This document shows positions 1 to 7,317 of a DNA stretch of 15,928 nucleotides, piece by piece. Origin of the DNA: Candidatus Delongbacteria bacterium (lineage in GTDB: Bacteria > UBA4055). Location of the stretch: the NCBI GenBank assembly GCA_028702975.1, contig JAQVNT010000009.1:1-15928 (forward strand). The letters are read 5' to 3'. Position 1 is the first letter of the stretch. The number at the start of each line of letters is the position of its first letter. The translations under genes and the position numbers were made by a program. Under the pieces are notes generated by a model that was given only the letters and a program-made list of their open reading frames with translations, had not been told where the DNA came from and did not search any database.

Positions 1-1
1 T

Positions 2-556
2 TTTTGCGTGGGAGATATCATCAACCGCGGTCCCTTTTCAGATAAATGCATCAGGTTCGTAAAAGAAAATAATATCAGAGCTGTAATGGGAAACCATGAA
101 CACTGGTATATAAAGAGCTGGCCTTTTGAGGACAATTCCGTCGAATCGTTCAATTTCAGAAGGCTCGAGATAGAAGAGCACCTTGAGTGGATGAAATCAC
201 TTCCTTATTACATAATTGACGAAGATTTCATAATAGTACATGCCGGGTTCGATCCCGCTGTCGCGTTCAAGGACAACAGTAAAGATAATCTGGTATCGCT
301 CAGGACGCTTGATCGTACCGGAGCGCCCTGGTTCGACGGTTATTATGGCACAAAGCATATCTATTTCGGCCACTGGGCAAAGCTTGGTCTGATGTTCGGG
401 AAATATGTTACCGCCCTCGATACCGGCTGCGTTTACGGCAATACTCTTTCAGGTTACATAATTGAAGAGAACAGGTTGATCCGGGTGCCGGCAAAAAAAG
501 TATATCACAGCATTTATGAAGATACATTCGATCCGGGAGAAATGATAAAAAAATGA
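2..556 (+). CDS. Metallophosphoesterase (PPP-like), 5' end outside window
   Basis: Partial gene whose reading frame is open to the left edge; 184 residues are visible. Signature blocks of calcineurin-like phosphoesterases are present: GDIINRGP close to the visible start (family form GDxxDRG, here with Asn in place of Asp), GNHEHW about 28 residues on, HAGFDP in the middle and a late GHW. These residues normally bind two metal ions and the substrate phosphate. The nearest relatives are small bacterial Ser/Thr phosphatases and diadenosine tetraphosphatases, which cannot be separated here. The first metal-binding segment lies outside the window. Its stop codon overlaps the selD start (ATGA at 553-556), so the two are probably cotranscribed and coupled. 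The GTG at position 8 is internal to the domain and not the real start. Confidence 0.85.
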   Translation, partial: FCVGDIINRGPFSDKCIRFVKENNIRAVMGNHEHWYIKSWPFEDNSVESFNFRRLEIEEHLEWMKSLPYYIIDEDFIIVHAGFDPAVAFKDNSKDNLVSLRTLDRTGAPWFDGYYGTKHIYFGHWAKLGLMFGKYVTALDTGCVYGNTLSGYIIEENRLIRVPAKKVYHSIYEDTFDPGEMIKK

Positions 557-1608
557 TGAAGAAACTCGATCAGGATACAGGTGTTCCCAGACTTACCAAG
601 CATGTTCAGGCTGCCGGCTGAGCCGGAAAAGTAAGTCCGGAGGACTTGAACCATATAATCGGAGGGCTGAAATTCCCGTCGAACGCGGCCGTGCTTGTAG
701 GTTTCGAAGGCTCGGACGATGCGGGAGTTTATAGAATAAACGATAATGACGCGATCGTCCAGACCGTAGATTTCATCACGCCGGTAGTCGATGATCCTTA
801 CACTTATGGTGCCATTGCGGCCGCCAACAGTCTGAGCGACATTTTCGCTATGGGCGCGAGAGTGCTGACGGCTTTGAACATTGTGGCATACGATTCCTGC
901 CATGTGACCAGAGAGATGCTCACTGAGATATTGAGGGGCGGTATAGATAAGGTCACTGAGGCGGGCGGGATCATTTTAGGCGGGCACACTATCACGGATA
1001 GTGAGATGAAATACGGACTTTCAGTGACAGGGATCGTACATCCGGGAAAAGCTGTCAGGAACAATACTGTGAAAGCCGGAGATGACCTGATACTGACCAA
1101 ACCGATAGGTTCGGGCGTGATAACGACCGCATGGAAAGGCGATATTGCCGCAAAAGAGCACATCGACAAAGCGGCATTCTGGATGGCGCAGCTTAACAGG
1201 ACAGCTTCGGAGATCGCCGTTCAAACAGGGATAAGCGCGATGACCGATGTGACCGGATTCGGTCTGTTCGGGCATCTTTCCGAGATGATAGGACAAAACT
1301 TCGGCGCGTCTCTGGATATGTCGGCAATACCGTTCATGGACGGGGCAAAAGAATACGCAGGGATGATGCTTTTTCCGGGCGGTTCGCAGCGCAATAAAAA
1401 ATATTTCGGACATAAAGTAAAGCACAGCGGGCTCAGCAGTGAAGAGCTTATGCTTCTTTTCGATGCTCAGACATCAGGCGGACTGCTCATAAGCGTCAAC
1501 AGTTCAAAAACGAATGAGCTGATAAAAAAACTTCACGATTCCGGAATTGAAAAAGCTTCAGTGATCGGTCAATTCAACGACGATAAGGGTTTTATTTCCA
1601 TAAAATAA
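553..1608 (+). CDS. selD: Selenophosphate synthetase SelD, itself a selenoprotein
   Basis: SelD makes selenophosphate from selenide and ATP, the selenium donor for selenocysteine tRNA. The frame runs 351 residues if the TGA at 619-621 is read as selenocysteine (residue 23). Around it the protein reads QAAGUAGKVSPEDL, matching the family active-site segment (GCGCK in E. coli SelD), with Sec at the catalytic Cys17 position. The second Cys of that motif is Gly here. Later blocks fit well: a run rich in Ala, Ser and Asp (AAANSLSDIFAMGARVLTALN), GGHTITD, and AMTDVTGFGLFGHL for nucleotide and metal binding. The length agrees with the usual ~347. ATG at 553 overlaps the previous stop; ATG at 556 is the alternative. 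A hairpin at 633-647 fits a bacterial SECIS. If TGA were a stop, the remaining frame would lack the active site. Confidence 0.95.
619..647 (+). promoter_or_regulatory. Sec UGA codon and SECIS-like hairpin in selD
   Basis: TGA at 619-621 is followed by a perfect 6-bp stem, AAGTCC (633-638) with GGACTT (642-647), closing a GGA loop. The loop begins 17 nt after the UGA, and G is its first base. This fits the known bacterial SECIS geometry: a short apical stem-loop, G in the first two loop bases, and 16-37 nt from the UGA. A competing stem CCGGA/TCCGG (623-627 with 636-640) also exists, so the active fold is not certain. Confidence 0.75.
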
Positions 1609-1665
1609 AGTTTTTTAAAATAATATGTTTTTTCCGGCGTTCACACTAAAAAAGGGAGCGTTCTT

Positions 1666-2286
1666 ATGAGGATATATCTGCAAATTATGATACTGACAGC
1701 TCTGATCGCGTCAGGATATATACATGCTCAGCCTCCTTTTGGTGAAGACTGCGACGACCCTGAAAACTGTATTGAGATGCAGGGAGACTTTCAACCCGGA
1801 CCGCCTGATCTGAATGGCAGAAAACCCCCGAAGTTAACTCAGGAACGAATTGAGAAAATAATGAGATCTCTTGAGGAAAAACACCCTCAGTTTCATAAGA
1901 GAATTCTTTTTCTTAAAGAAAACCATCCCGAAATATTCGAAAGAACACTTCATAAACTGAGAAGGTTCGTAAGGAACGAAAAAAAAGGCCCCATGGACAG
2001 GCAGAAACTGATCGATATATTCAGCGATGAGATCGAATTTGACCTGCTTATCGAAAAGTATATGGCTGAAAAAGACCCTGACAGGCGAAATGATATAAAA
2101 GCCGAAATGCTGAAAAAAATGGGTTCTACCTTTGATAAAAAAGAAAACATGAAGCTCGAGATAATCAAAAATATCGAAAAAAACCTTGAGGAAAAGAGAA
2201 GGGTTTTTGAAAAAAGGCAGTCTGAGAAAGAAAAAATAATCAAAGAAGATCTCGAGAGCATCCTCAGGCATTTGGAATCGAAATAA
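1666..2286 (+). CDS. Exported helical protein of unknown function
   Basis: I do not recognise this 206-residue protein. The N-terminus is a typical Sec signal peptide: short basic start, hydrophobic stretch MILTALIASGY and probable cleavage after IHA, before QPPFGED. The mature protein starts with an acidic patch holding two Cys (EDCDDPENC), then a Pro-rich linker, then roughly 150 residues dominated by Lys, Glu and Arg with regular hydrophobics. This predicts long charged helices or coiled coil. It vaguely recalls small helical periplasmic proteins of the Spy/CpxP type, but I do not see their LTxxQ motif. GGGAG lies 7 nt before the ATG. It sits alone between selD and the selenoperoxiredoxin, 57 nt after selD. 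Confidence 0.7.
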   Translation: MRIYLQIMILTALIASGYIHAQPPFGEDCDDPENCIEMQGDFQPGPPDLNGRKPPKLTQERIEKIMRSLEEKHPQFHKRILFLKENHPEIFERTLHKLRRFVRNEKKGPMDRQKLIDIFSDEIEFDLLIEKYMAEKDPDRRNDIKAEMLKKMGSTFDKKENMKLEIIKNIEKNLEEKRRVFEKRQSEKEKIIKEDLESILRHLESK

Positions 2287-2369
2287 GCATAGTCATTAAA
2301 TCATCGATCGAATAAATCAAACATTTTTATTTAAAAAATATTTTGTTTTTGGTATGTTTTTTGTTTAGA

Positions 2370-2397
2370 TTGAAAGCACGGGTATTACCGATATGTA
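2370..2397 (+). promoter_or_regulatory. Possible sigma70 promoter of the peroxiredoxin gene
   Basis: TTGAAA (2370-2375) and TATGTA (2392-2397) are separated by 16 bases, about 40 bases before the gene start, in the longest non-coding stretch of the window (2287-2439). The spacer contains a small palindrome, GGTATTACC (2381-2389), which could be an operator. Apart from this candidate the gap is AT-rich with no clear gene or terminator. Confidence 0.4.
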
Positions 2398-2439
2398 AAA
2401 GATTTGCAAATATAACTTAAATCAACCAAGGGAGGTACT

Positions 2440-3159
2440 ATGGCTGAAGAATTCAAACCGGGATGCGCAAGACCCACAGGCGGACCCGTCGGTGAAAAGC
2501 CGAAAAAGGAAGTTGAAAAAGAGATCGTAATCGTAAAAAAGGAGACAGGCATGATCAAAGTAGGACAGAAAGCTCCGGATTTTACCGCTCCGGCTTTCCA
2601 TAAGGACAAATTCGTCAATGTAAAACTCTCGGACTATCTCGGAAAATGGGTGGTTCTCTGCTTCTATCCGGGTGATTTCACCTTCGTTTGAGCGACGGAA
2701 ATATCGGCAGTTGCCGCTAAATATCCGCACTTCAAAAAAATGGGTGTTGAAGTTCTTTCGATGAGCGTTGACAGCGTATTCGTTCACAAAATGTGGAACG
2801 ATAACGAGATCAAAAAAATGGTTAAAGGCGGGGTTCCTTACGCAATGATGTCAGACGGCGGCGGTAAGGTCGGAACTCTTTACGGAATTTACGATGAAAA
2901 TGCCGGAGTGGAAACTCGCGGAAGATTCATAATCGACCCGGACGGCGTAGTTCAGGGATACGAGGTGCTTACTCCTCCCGTAGGCAGAAATGTGTCCGAA
3001 ACGATCAGGCAGGTCCAGGCATTCCAGCTCGTCAGAGAATCAAAAGGAACAAAAGCGACGCCTTCAGGCTGGAAGCCCGGCAAAACAGTTCTGAGCCCGG
3101 GAATAAATCTCGTGGGCAAGGTCTGGGAAGTCTGGGATGTAAAAGAGGAAGACAAATAA
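2440..3159 (+). CDS. Selenocysteine peroxiredoxin (AhpC/Prx family)
   Basis: Peroxiredoxins reduce peroxides through a peroxidatic Cys in the motif PxxxTFVC. Here the motif reads FYPGDFTFV followed by TGA (2689-2691) and then ATEISAVAAKYP, so Sec (residue 84) replaces the peroxidatic Cys. Read through, the protein has 239 residues with all expected blocks: KVGQKAPDFTAPAF, the active site, VLSMSVDSVF, GRFIIDPDGVVQ and a C-terminal SGWKPG. The usual resolving Cys just before GWKPG (VCPAGWKPG in AhpC) is Thr, so it would act as a 1-Sec enzyme or use another thiol. One candidate is Cys9 in an unusual N-terminal extension (GCARPTGG). GGGAGG lies just upstream of the ATG. Related selenoperoxiredoxins occur in anaerobes such as Geobacter. 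The next gene follows after 5 nt. Confidence 0.95.
2689..2716 (+). promoter_or_regulatory. Sec UGA codon and SECIS-like hairpin in peroxiredoxin
   Basis: The TGA at 2689-2691 is followed by CGGC (2705-2708) pairing with GCCG (2713-2716) around an AGTT loop. G is the second loop base and T follows it. The loop starts 17 nt after the UGA, the same spacing as in selD of this window. This matches bacterial SECIS geometry. Confidence 0.8.
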
Positions 3160-3164
3160 TATAA

Positions 3165-3605
3165 ATGATCGATATTGATCTACACGAAATGACTGTTTCA
3201 GAGGCTCTGGACTATTTTATCGGGACTTATAACTCGAATAAAGGACAGAGCCTCAAAATTATTCACGGCTACGGCTCGAGCGGGGTCGGCGGAAGAATAA
3301 AGTCGGCGGTCAGAAATTTTATTGAACTTAATAAATCATGCTTCAACAGAGTTGAGTTCGGCGAGATCTTAGAAAGAAATCAGGGCTACACAATAGTTTG
3401 TTATAAGTCCGAATTACCGGATTCATCAGACATACTCAAGGATAAGATCAGAGATTACTGTGCGATCACACCCAAGACTAGAGAAAAGATACTCGGAGAT
3501 TTCAGAAAGTTTGGGAGTGTTGCGGTAATGCAGGCTCTCAAGGAACTTGTATCATCCGGAAAACTTACCGAGATCAAAGGGAAAGTGAAGAAGTTCAAGG
3601 CATAG
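3165..3605 (+). CDS. Smr-domain protein with C-terminal extension
   Basis: The first ~80 residues form a Smr domain, the small domain also found at the C-terminus of MutS2 and linked to nuclease or ribosome-rescue activity. It opens with the signature DLHEMTVSEAL. The second signature is KIIHGYGSSGVGGRIKSAV, whose HGxG loop is the presumed active segment. About 60 further residues, rich in Lys and predicted helical (from DILKDKIRDY onward), do not match anything I recognise. They could be a small nucleic-acid-binding domain. It starts 5 nt after the peroxiredoxin stop, with only a distant purine-rich GAGGAAG as ribosome site, so translation probably depends on the upstream gene. A functional link to peroxide defence is not evident. 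Confidence 0.8.
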   Translation: MIDIDLHEMTVSEALDYFIGTYNSNKGQSLKIIHGYGSSGVGGRIKSAVRNFIELNKSCFNRVEFGEILERNQGYTIVCYKSELPDSSDILKDKIRDYCAITPKTREKILGDFRKFGSVAVMQALKELVSSGKLTEIKGKVKKFKA

Positions 3606-3641
3606 ATGATGAATCGAATTTATCTTTAAGCATTTTTTCAT

Positions 3642-4814
3642 TCACAACTCGTCCAGCTCAGACAATTTTTCAACTGAATCTATAAGAATCCTCTTTTTTG
3701 CCGGATATTCTTCGAATAATTTCTTTTGTTTTTCATTAAGTTCTGAATAATACTTCGATTCGATTATTATTTTACTGTCAGTATAAAAATCAAGTTCAGT
3801 CGAACTTTCCTGAATATAATACAATTGACTCTTCAGGCGTAATTTCAGATAAATGTAATTTTCAAAATAACTGCCGATATCTCTTTCGCCGATAAAAAGG
3901 TATTTGATGCCGAGGTCAGCAGCATAAATTTTCTTTGAAGAAAGCAGTATCTGGTTCGTCTTTCCCCACCTCGGAAGCAAATGTATGAGATAAGAAGCCT
4001 CAAAATACCCAAGATACCTCTTTGATGAATCAACCGAAATTCCGAGAATATTTGCTATCTTATTTATACTCAGCTGTTTCCCGCTTCTTTCCATTAAAAG
4101 CGTAAAGTAATCCCTCAGTATCTGATGATTTTTTACGCCATGATATGCGGTTATGTCTTTCTGAATAATATCTTCGATCAGATTCATCAGATATTCCCTG
4201 CCCGGATTAATAATATTTTCCGGCATACCGCCTGTTTTTATATATTCGAGGAAATAAGACTGATACAGCTTGATGTCCCTGTTTTTGATACTGATACCTT
4301 TAAATTGCAGAAATTCATCCAGGTCTAGGGGCTCTACTTCAACTGTCACAGCCCGACCTGTAAGACTGGCTTTTTTATCCCTCAGAAGAGATGCAGATGA
4401 AGAAGCCGCAAAAATTTTTGTATTCTGATTGTCATAAATGTTTTTCAGCTGAATGTGAAATTCTTCTTTGTAAGTAACTTCATCGAGGAAAAGATAGATT
4501 TTATCCTCGATCTTAATTTTGTGTATCTTTCTGAACTCATCGATTATATCAATAATACTGCTTGTACGGAGCACATAATCATCAAGACTTACATATAATA
4601 TTCTTTTCGGATCGGTTCCCTTACCGGTCAGCCATTTAATGAAAAGTTTCATCAGAGTGGTTTTGCCCACCCTTCTCAAACCTGTTAAAATAACGATCTG
4701 TTTACTTTCTGAATATTTAACCATCTGAGACAGATATTTATCTCTCGGTTTCACATCCTGACAGTAATCAGTATCTTCCCACCACGGATTATATTGATAC
4801 AGAAGTTCTTTCAT
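3642..4814 (-). CDS. AAA-family ATPase with DUF4143 domain
   Basis: This 390-residue protein belongs to the widespread AAA_14/DUF4143 group of bacterial and archaeal ATPases, whose cellular role is largely unknown. The Walker A motif GLRRVGKTTL is at residues 45-54. Walker B is IYLFLDEV near residue 110, followed by a sensor-like stretch IFAASSSASLL. The C-terminal half carries the DUF4143 region, including a winged-helix-like segment (KIANILGISVDSSKRYLGYF) and a nuclease-like IIIESKYY. The start is fixed by the typical N-terminal YNPWW. It converges on the Smr gene with 36 nt between the stops. It reads in the same direction as the arsenic operon but has its own promoter. Its base composition looks more AT-rich than its neighbours, which may indicate separate acquisition. 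Confidence 0.88.
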   Translation of the reverse strand: MKELLYQYNPWWEDTDYCQDVKPRDKYLSQMVKYSESKQIVILTGLRRVGKTTLMKLFIKWLTGKGTDPKRILYVSLDDYVLRTSSIIDIIDEFRKIHKIKIEDKIYLFLDEVTYKEEFHIQLKNIYDNQNTKIFAASSSASLLRDKKASLTGRAVTVEVEPLDLDEFLQFKGISIKNRDIKLYQSYFLEYIKTGGMPENIINPGREYLMNLIEDIIQKDITAYHGVKNHQILRDYFTLLMERSGKQLSINKIANILGISVDSSKRYLGYFEASYLIHLLPRWGKTNQILLSSKKIYAADLGIKYLFIGERDIGSYFENYIYLKLRLKSQLYYIQESSTELDFYTDSKIIIESKYYSELNEKQKKLFEEYPAKKRILIDSVEKLSELDEL

Positions 4815-4820
4815 GCGTTA

Positions 4821-4849
4821 AATATACGACACCATCGTACATTTGTCAA
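4821..4849 (-). promoter_or_regulatory. Strong sigma70 promoter of the DUF4143 ATPase, possibly leaderless
   Basis: On the - strand TTGACA (4849-4844) and TATATT (4826-4821) are 17 bases apart, close to consensus. The -10 ends only 6 nt before the ATG (4814-4812), so the expected start of transcription falls on or next to the A of the start codon. That would give a leaderless mRNA. The spacer contains an inverted repeat (TACGA, 5 nt, TCGTA at 4825-4839). A second copy, TACGATG (4858-4864), forms a 7-bp repeat with CATCGTA (4833-4839) flanking the -35. These could bind a repressor. Confidence 0.65.
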
Positions 4850-4888
4850 GTATTTTATACGATGCTAACGAATAGGTACGCGTTCGAC

Positions 4889-5314
4889 TTACCGCAATTC
4901 ACCCGCGAACTCTTCAACTATGGCTCTGATCTCTTCTCTGACCGATCTCGTCCTTTCAAGTTTTTCGTCGTGGGTTCCCTCAAACGACGAAGGATCGTCG
5001 AAAGACCAGTGAAGCCTTTTGTAGGGATTGCCCGGAAAAATCGGGCATCTTTCGCCCGATGTGGCGTCACAAACGGTGATTATATAGTGAAAATGTTTTC
5101 CTTCCTTGATAAAACCGTGAACTGTCTTTGTTTTATTGCCTGAAATGTCTATACCGACTTCTTTCATTGCTTCAACGGCGACAGGATTAAGCTTACCTTC
5201 CTCCAAACCGGCACTTTCAGCCTTTACATTTTCAAGCCCGAGAGAGTTCAAAAAAGCCTCCGCCATCTGGCTTCTTGCAGAATTATGTATGCATACGAAC
5301 AGAATATTGATCAT
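4889..5314 (-). CDS. arsC: Arsenate reductase ArsC, low-molecular-weight phosphatase type
   Basis: ArsC reduces arsenate to arsenite, which Acr3 can export. It is the thioredoxin-coupled type: the P-loop VCIHNSARSQMAE near the N-terminus carries nucleophile Cys8. Cys82 and Cys90 lie in VCDATSGERCPIFPG, giving the three-Cys relay known from Staphylococcus ArsC (Cys10, 82, 89). The segment HWSFDDPSS near residue 105 is also typical. I chose ATG at 5314 because family members begin just before the P-loop, and GGAG stands 6 nt upstream. A TTG at 5338, with GGAGG 6 nt upstream (5345-5349), is a real alternative that adds 8 residues. It is the last gene of the arsR operon. No clear terminator follows. 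Confidence 0.93.
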   Translation of the reverse strand: MINILFVCIHNSARSQMAEAFLNSLGLENVKAESAGLEEGKLNPVAVEAMKEVGIDISGNKTKTVHGFIKEGKHFHYIITVCDATSGERCPIFPGNPYKRLHWSFDDPSSFEGTHDEKLERTRSVREEIRAIVEEFAGELR

Positions 5315-5375
5315 GTCATTCTCCGGATTTTTCTGCAATTTACGCCTCCATTGTTAGATAAATATTAGTCATTTG

Positions 5376-5852
5376 CTAGTTTAGTATTTCTTTGAGTATA
5401 TTTTTATTATCAATCACAGCCTCGCCCATCACTTCCTTTACATTGCTGCTGAAAAATTTGCTCATTAGTCCGAGATTCATTCTCGATATATAGACTTTTC
5501 CGTCAGAATTCTCATATATCGCTATCCTGTAGGGCATTATGGATGATATGAACCTGTCATTTTCTTCTTGTAGAATCCTGTGGGTATAGTCTGCCTGACA
5601 TAATTCGATTATACTGACCCTCGGAGATTCTTCGTATCCTGCATTATCCATTCTTCTTTTCATGTCCCAGACTTTGAGGACAGCCCATCCGTGATCGATC
5701 GTGTTGTTGTCGATTGCTGCGATAGTTTCCTCATACCCCAGACTGCTTTCGGAGGTTTCTATCATCATTGACGGAAAGAATACGAACATTATTACCGCTA
5801 TTAATATAATTCCGAGAATAAATCCCGTTAAGATCAGGATGAAGTTTTTCAT
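5376..5852 (-). CDS. Membrane-anchored DUF302 protein
   Basis: A 158-residue protein with one N-terminal hydrophobic segment (about residues 4-28, no obvious cleavage site) and a DUF302 domain of roughly 125 residues behind it. Typical features are HGWAVLKVWDMKRRM, the central IELCQADY and the later VYISRMNLGLMSKFF. The biochemical function of DUF302 is unknown; members often occur beside redox, sulfur or heavy-metal genes. The single Cys in the ELCQ segment is a conserved feature and could bind a ligand. The start ATG (5852) overlaps the stop of the rhodanese-like gene by ATGA, and AGGAGG lies just upstream, so it belongs to the arsenic operon. Confidence 0.8.
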   Translation of the reverse strand: MKNFILILTGFILGIILIAVIMFVFFPSMMIETSESSLGYEETIAAIDNNTIDHGWAVLKVWDMKRRMDNAGYEESPRVSIIELCQADYTHRILQEENDRFISSIMPYRIAIYENSDGKVYISRMNLGLMSKFFSSNVKEVMGEAVIDNKNILKEILN

Positions 5853-6253
5853 TTCTTGACCTCCTTTTTTATTTTTCTAGGTCTCAGCTGACAGGCACAA
5901 CCACCAGTAAGCTCTTCGTCAACATTTTTAGTCATAGGCAGGCCGTCGAGCTCCCATTCTGCTATTCCGCCTATTAAAGACGCTGCATCATTATAACCGA
6001 TCGAGATCAAATATTCTAGTGCTGATTTGCTTTTTAATCCCACATAATCGGCGAGAATTACGAATTTATCTTCCGGAATGTTTGAAATATTTTCTTTTAG
6101 ATCAGAATATGGTATAGAAATTAGATTTTTGACCTCAAAAGATCTTCCATTCTTAAAGATACCTTCCCTCAGGTCGATCATTACTGCCTCGTCTGCCTCA
6201 ATTAAAGAAACGGCATCTCTTCCTGTTATAAATTTCATTCCTTTTATCATCAT
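5849..6253 (-). CDS. Rhodanese-like protein lacking the catalytic cysteine
   Basis: Rhodanese domains move sulfane sulfur through a Cys at the start of a CxxGxxS loop. The fold markers are present: VMIDLRE near residue 28, IPYSDL around residue 50, and the terminal GGIAEWELDGLP. The active loop, however, reads ADYVGLKSKS, with Asp69 at the catalytic Cys position, so sulfurtransferase activity is unlikely. After the domain comes a short basic tail with a Cys-x-Cys motif (GGCACQLRPRKIKKE), a possible metal or arsenic site. I chose ATG at 6253 because it forms an ATGA overlap with the acr3 stop, as at other junctions here. ATG at 6265, 6250 and 6238 are in frame too. A role in the arsenic operon is implied by position only. 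Confidence 0.85.
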   Translation of the reverse strand: MMIKGMKFITGRDAVSLIEADEAVMIDLREGIFKNGRSFEVKNLISIPYSDLKENISNIPEDKFVILADYVGLKSKSALEYLISIGYNDAASLIGGIAEWELDGLPMTKNVDEELTGGCACQLRPRKIKKEVKK

Positions 6254-7293
6254 GCGGGAAACCATTTTTTTGTTTTATTTGCAAAATTTACCAGACTCAA
6301 CATTACAGGAACTTCTACAAGAACTCCGACTATCGTGGCAAGAACAACCGGAGATTGAGGTCCGAACAAGGATATTGCAACAGCTACTGACAGTTCAAAG
6401 AAATTCGATGCGCCGATCATGCCGCCCGGAGCTGCAATATTATGGCAAAGCTTCCATTTTTTGCTCCAAAAATAGGCTATAAAAAAGATCAGATAAGTCT
6501 GGAGAGACAGTGGAACGGCGATCAGGATTATGTGTAATGGGTTGTTCAGTATGACATCTCCCTGGAATGAAAATATTATTACAAGGGTTAGCAAAAGTCC
6601 GATTATCGTCACATTTCCGAATTTAGGAATGAATTTATTGTTGAAATAATTTTCGCCTTTGTGTTTAATAACGCTTGATCTTGTTAGCATCCCGCCGGCG
6701 AGAGGTATCACAACGAAAAGAACAACAGAAATGATCAGCGTATCCCACGGTATAGTAATTCCGCCGATCCCGAGCAGGAATGCGACAATCGGAGTGAAAG
6801 CGATCAGAATTATAAGGTCATTCGTGGCGACCTGTACGACTGTGTATGCCGCGTTCCCTTTTGTCAAATGGCTCCAAACGAACACCATAGCCGTGCAGGG
6901 AGCAGCTCCGAGCAGAATAGCTCCGGCAAGATAATCTTTCGCAAGCTCAGGTGTGATAAACGGCTTGAAAACAATATAAAAGAAAAACCAAGCTATCGCA
7001 TACATTGTGAAAGGCTTGATCAACCAGTTCGTGACCCATGTAACATAAAGCCCGTGCGGGTATTTACCCACATTCTTTATGCTTGTAAAATCCACTTTCA
7101 TCATCATGGGGTAGATCATAAGCCATATCAAAACCGCGATCGGAATGGAAACCTGAGCATATTCGAGCTTACCCAGCAACTCAGGTACGGCAGGCAGAAA
7201 TTTCCCGATCAATATTCCCGCTACCATGCACAATATAACCCATACGGTAAGGTATCTTTCAAAAAAGCTTATGCCAGTATTTTTTTCTTTCAT
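6250..7293 (-). CDS. acr3: Arsenite efflux transporter Acr3
   Basis: Acr3 exports As(OH)3 across the inner membrane, driven by proton motive force. The 347-residue length is usual for the family, and the hydrophobicity pattern fits about ten membrane segments. Family blocks are clear: FFERYLTVWVILCMVAGI at the start, PIAVLIWLMIYPMMMKVDF, GAAPCTAMVFVWSHLTKGN with the Cys required for transport in characterised members, and GASNFFELSVAVAISLFG near the end. ATG at 7293 is preferred. A TTG at 7305 would add four residues, but no ribosome site supports either one strongly (GGGA nearby). It lies 24 nt after arsM, and its stop overlaps the rhodanese-like start. Confidence 0.96.
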   Translation of the reverse strand: MKEKNTGISFFERYLTVWVILCMVAGILIGKFLPAVPELLGKLEYAQVSIPIAVLIWLMIYPMMMKVDFTSIKNVGKYPHGLYVTWVTNWLIKPFTMYAIAWFFFYIVFKPFITPELAKDYLAGAILLGAAPCTAMVFVWSHLTKGNAAYTVVQVATNDLIILIAFTPIVAFLLGIGGITIPWDTLIISVVLFVVIPLAGGMLTRSSVIKHKGENYFNNKFIPKFGNVTIIGLLLTLVIIFSFQGDVILNNPLHIILIAVPLSLQTYLIFFIAYFWSKKWKLCHNIAAPGGMIGASNFFELSVAVAISLFGPQSPVVLATIVGVLVEVPVMLSLVNFANKTKKWFPA

Positions 7294-7317
7294 AATCAGT
7301 CCCAATAAAAATTTAAA

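Noticed and set aside
804..1425. Long open frames on the - strand inside selD
   Set aside because: They are shadows of a strongly conserved coding gene and have no ribosome site or recognisable motif.
646..1608. selD as a shorter gene starting after the TGA
   Set aside because: This would remove the active-site segment; the part upstream of the TGA matches SelD in frame and starts with ATGA coupling.
1834..2271. Phe/Ser-rich open frames opposite the exported protein
   Set aside because: The composition mirrors the Lys/Glu-rich + strand gene; no start signal.
2324..2338. T-run/A-run palindrome as terminator after the exported protein gene
   Set aside because: The stem is purely A-T and weak, with no GC-rich core.
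3606..3641. Bidirectional terminator between convergent Smr and ATPase genes
   Set aside because: Only 36 nt with no stable hairpin visible.
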